NCBI GenBank assembly: GCA_030609865.1
Contig: JAUWSZ010000267.1
Span: forward strand, 1 to 5,099
Length of the DNA: 5,099 bases
Source of the DNA: a bacterium
GTDB taxonomy: Bacteria; Desulfobacterota; DSWW01
Reading direction: 5' to 3'
Of the stretch, positions 4,661 to 5,099 are shown one piece after another. The notes beneath the pieces were generated by a model. It saw only the letters and a program-made list of their open reading frames with translations, did not search any database and was not told the DNA's origin. Both the position numbers and the translations under genes were made by a program. Position 1 is the first letter of the stretch. Every line of letters begins with the position of its first letter.

Positions 4661-5099
4661 CTAAGCCCCTCTATAGAAAGCCAGCCTCCTCGCGTGGGGC
4701 CGGAAGGTATCCACCAGAGATCTCTGCTCCTCCTCCGACATCGGTCGAGGATCACGGCCCGCGCCGGCCAGGGTCTTCACCTCCTCGGGTGTGGAACAGC
4801 CGACGATGGCCACGTCGATCCCCTGCGAGAGGGCATACCGAATCAGCAGGTCCGCGGTGAGGCCTCCTTCGGGTTGGAGGTAGTGGGATTGGCCAAGGAT
4901 CTTCATCCCGATGACGGCGATTCCCTTCTCCTTTGCAAGGGGCAGTGTGGAGTCGAGGAAGCCGGCCAGTGCACCTTCCGCGGGATTGACGGGCATCATG
5001 ACGGAATCCACGGGGCACTCTTCCAGCGCCTTGGTCAGGATGGCAGGTTCATGGTGGCCAGTGACGCCGATGAATCGAAGCTGTCCCGAAGCCTTGGCC
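4661..5099 (-). CDS. Aldo/keto reductase, C-terminal part (5' end beyond the window)
   Basis: The frame is open from the right edge to a TAG at 4661-4663, giving 145 visible residues; the N-terminal half with the catalytic tyrosine is outside the window. In order, the visible part has GQLRFIGVTGHHEP (residues 5-18, sixth-strand region usually written IGVSN), DSVMMPVNPAEG (31-42), GIAVIGMKILGQ (strand 7), and YALSQGIDVAIVGCSTPEEV (strand 8 and the usual cofactor-phosphate loop). This is the family pattern of an NAD(P)H-dependent TIM-barrel oxidoreductase. The IGVTGHH and MPVNP variants are typical of AKRs I associate with anaerobes. The tail EEEQRSLVDTFRPHARRLAFYRGA has no cysteine cluster, so there is no C-terminal ferredoxin domain. 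An internal GTG at 5011 is not the start because homology continues upstream. Substrate unknown. It is separated from the SDR unit by 507 nt and is probably a different transcript. Confidence 0.92.
   Translation of the reverse strand, partial: AKASGQLRFIGVTGHHEPAILTKALEECPVDSVMMPVNPAEGALAGFLDSTLPLAKEKGIAVIGMKILGQSHYLQPEGGLTADLLIRYALSQGIDVAIVGCSTPEEVKTLAGAGRDPRPMSEEEQRSLVDTFRPHARRLAFYRGA

Noticed and set aside
4387..4755. Overlapping minus-strand open frames across the AKR-SDR gap
   Set aside because: They are translated through the arms of element B or overlap the aldo/keto reductase in another frame, without ribosome binding sites or recognisable domains.

Overview
This is a GC-rich bacterial window with compact, mostly minus-strand metabolic genes. 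The homologues I recognise from memory (a BadH-like short-chain dehydrogenase beside an acyl-CoA dehydrogenase, a betaine-homocysteine methyltransferase-like enzyme, an aldo/keto reductase) and the dispersed palindromic repeats would fit an environmental anaerobe of the former Deltaproteobacteria (Desulfobacterota, syntroph or sulfate-reducer type). That placement is inference. No rRNA, tRNA, phage or CRISPR feature is visible.

Left part (1-2018): the possible tail of a rightward gene (3-98) converges on a complete leftward BHMT-like methyltransferase gene (95-1138). A small membrane-protein gene (1168-1563) lies 29 nt upstream of it in the same direction. A divergent intergenic region (1564-1757) holds a plus-strand hairpin with a T8 tract and a good sigma70-type promoter for a second small membrane protein (1758-2018).

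Middle (2019-2244): the gap between convergent genes is almost filled by two large perfect or near-perfect inverted repeats: element A (2020-2116, 27-bp stem, 42-nt loop) and element C (2135-2209, 25-bp perfect stem, REP-like). Next comes a leftward two-gene unit in transcription order: a BadH-like SDR (3407-4153), then an acyl-CoA dehydrogenase (2245-3387), 19 nt apart. Together they could carry out an oxidation and a later 3-hydroxyacyl-CoA oxidation in beta-oxidation-like breakdown of an acyl-CoA, possibly an alicyclic one.

Right part (4154-5099): a 507-nt intergenic region contains a TTGACA/hairpin/T-rich segment, a G-quadruplex motif and a third large inverted repeat (element B, 4512-4614). 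It is followed by the C-terminal part of an aldo/keto reductase that runs off the right edge.

The most interesting observation is that elements A and B, about 2.5 kb apart and in opposite orientation, share a ~53-56-nt core (47 of 53 aligned positions identical by hand). The core sits inside stems whose sequences differ between copies yet stay self-complementary in each. This looks like a structured dispersed repeat or RNA family under pairing constraint. B's outer arms also resemble the arms of element C, suggesting modular assembly of palindromic repeats.
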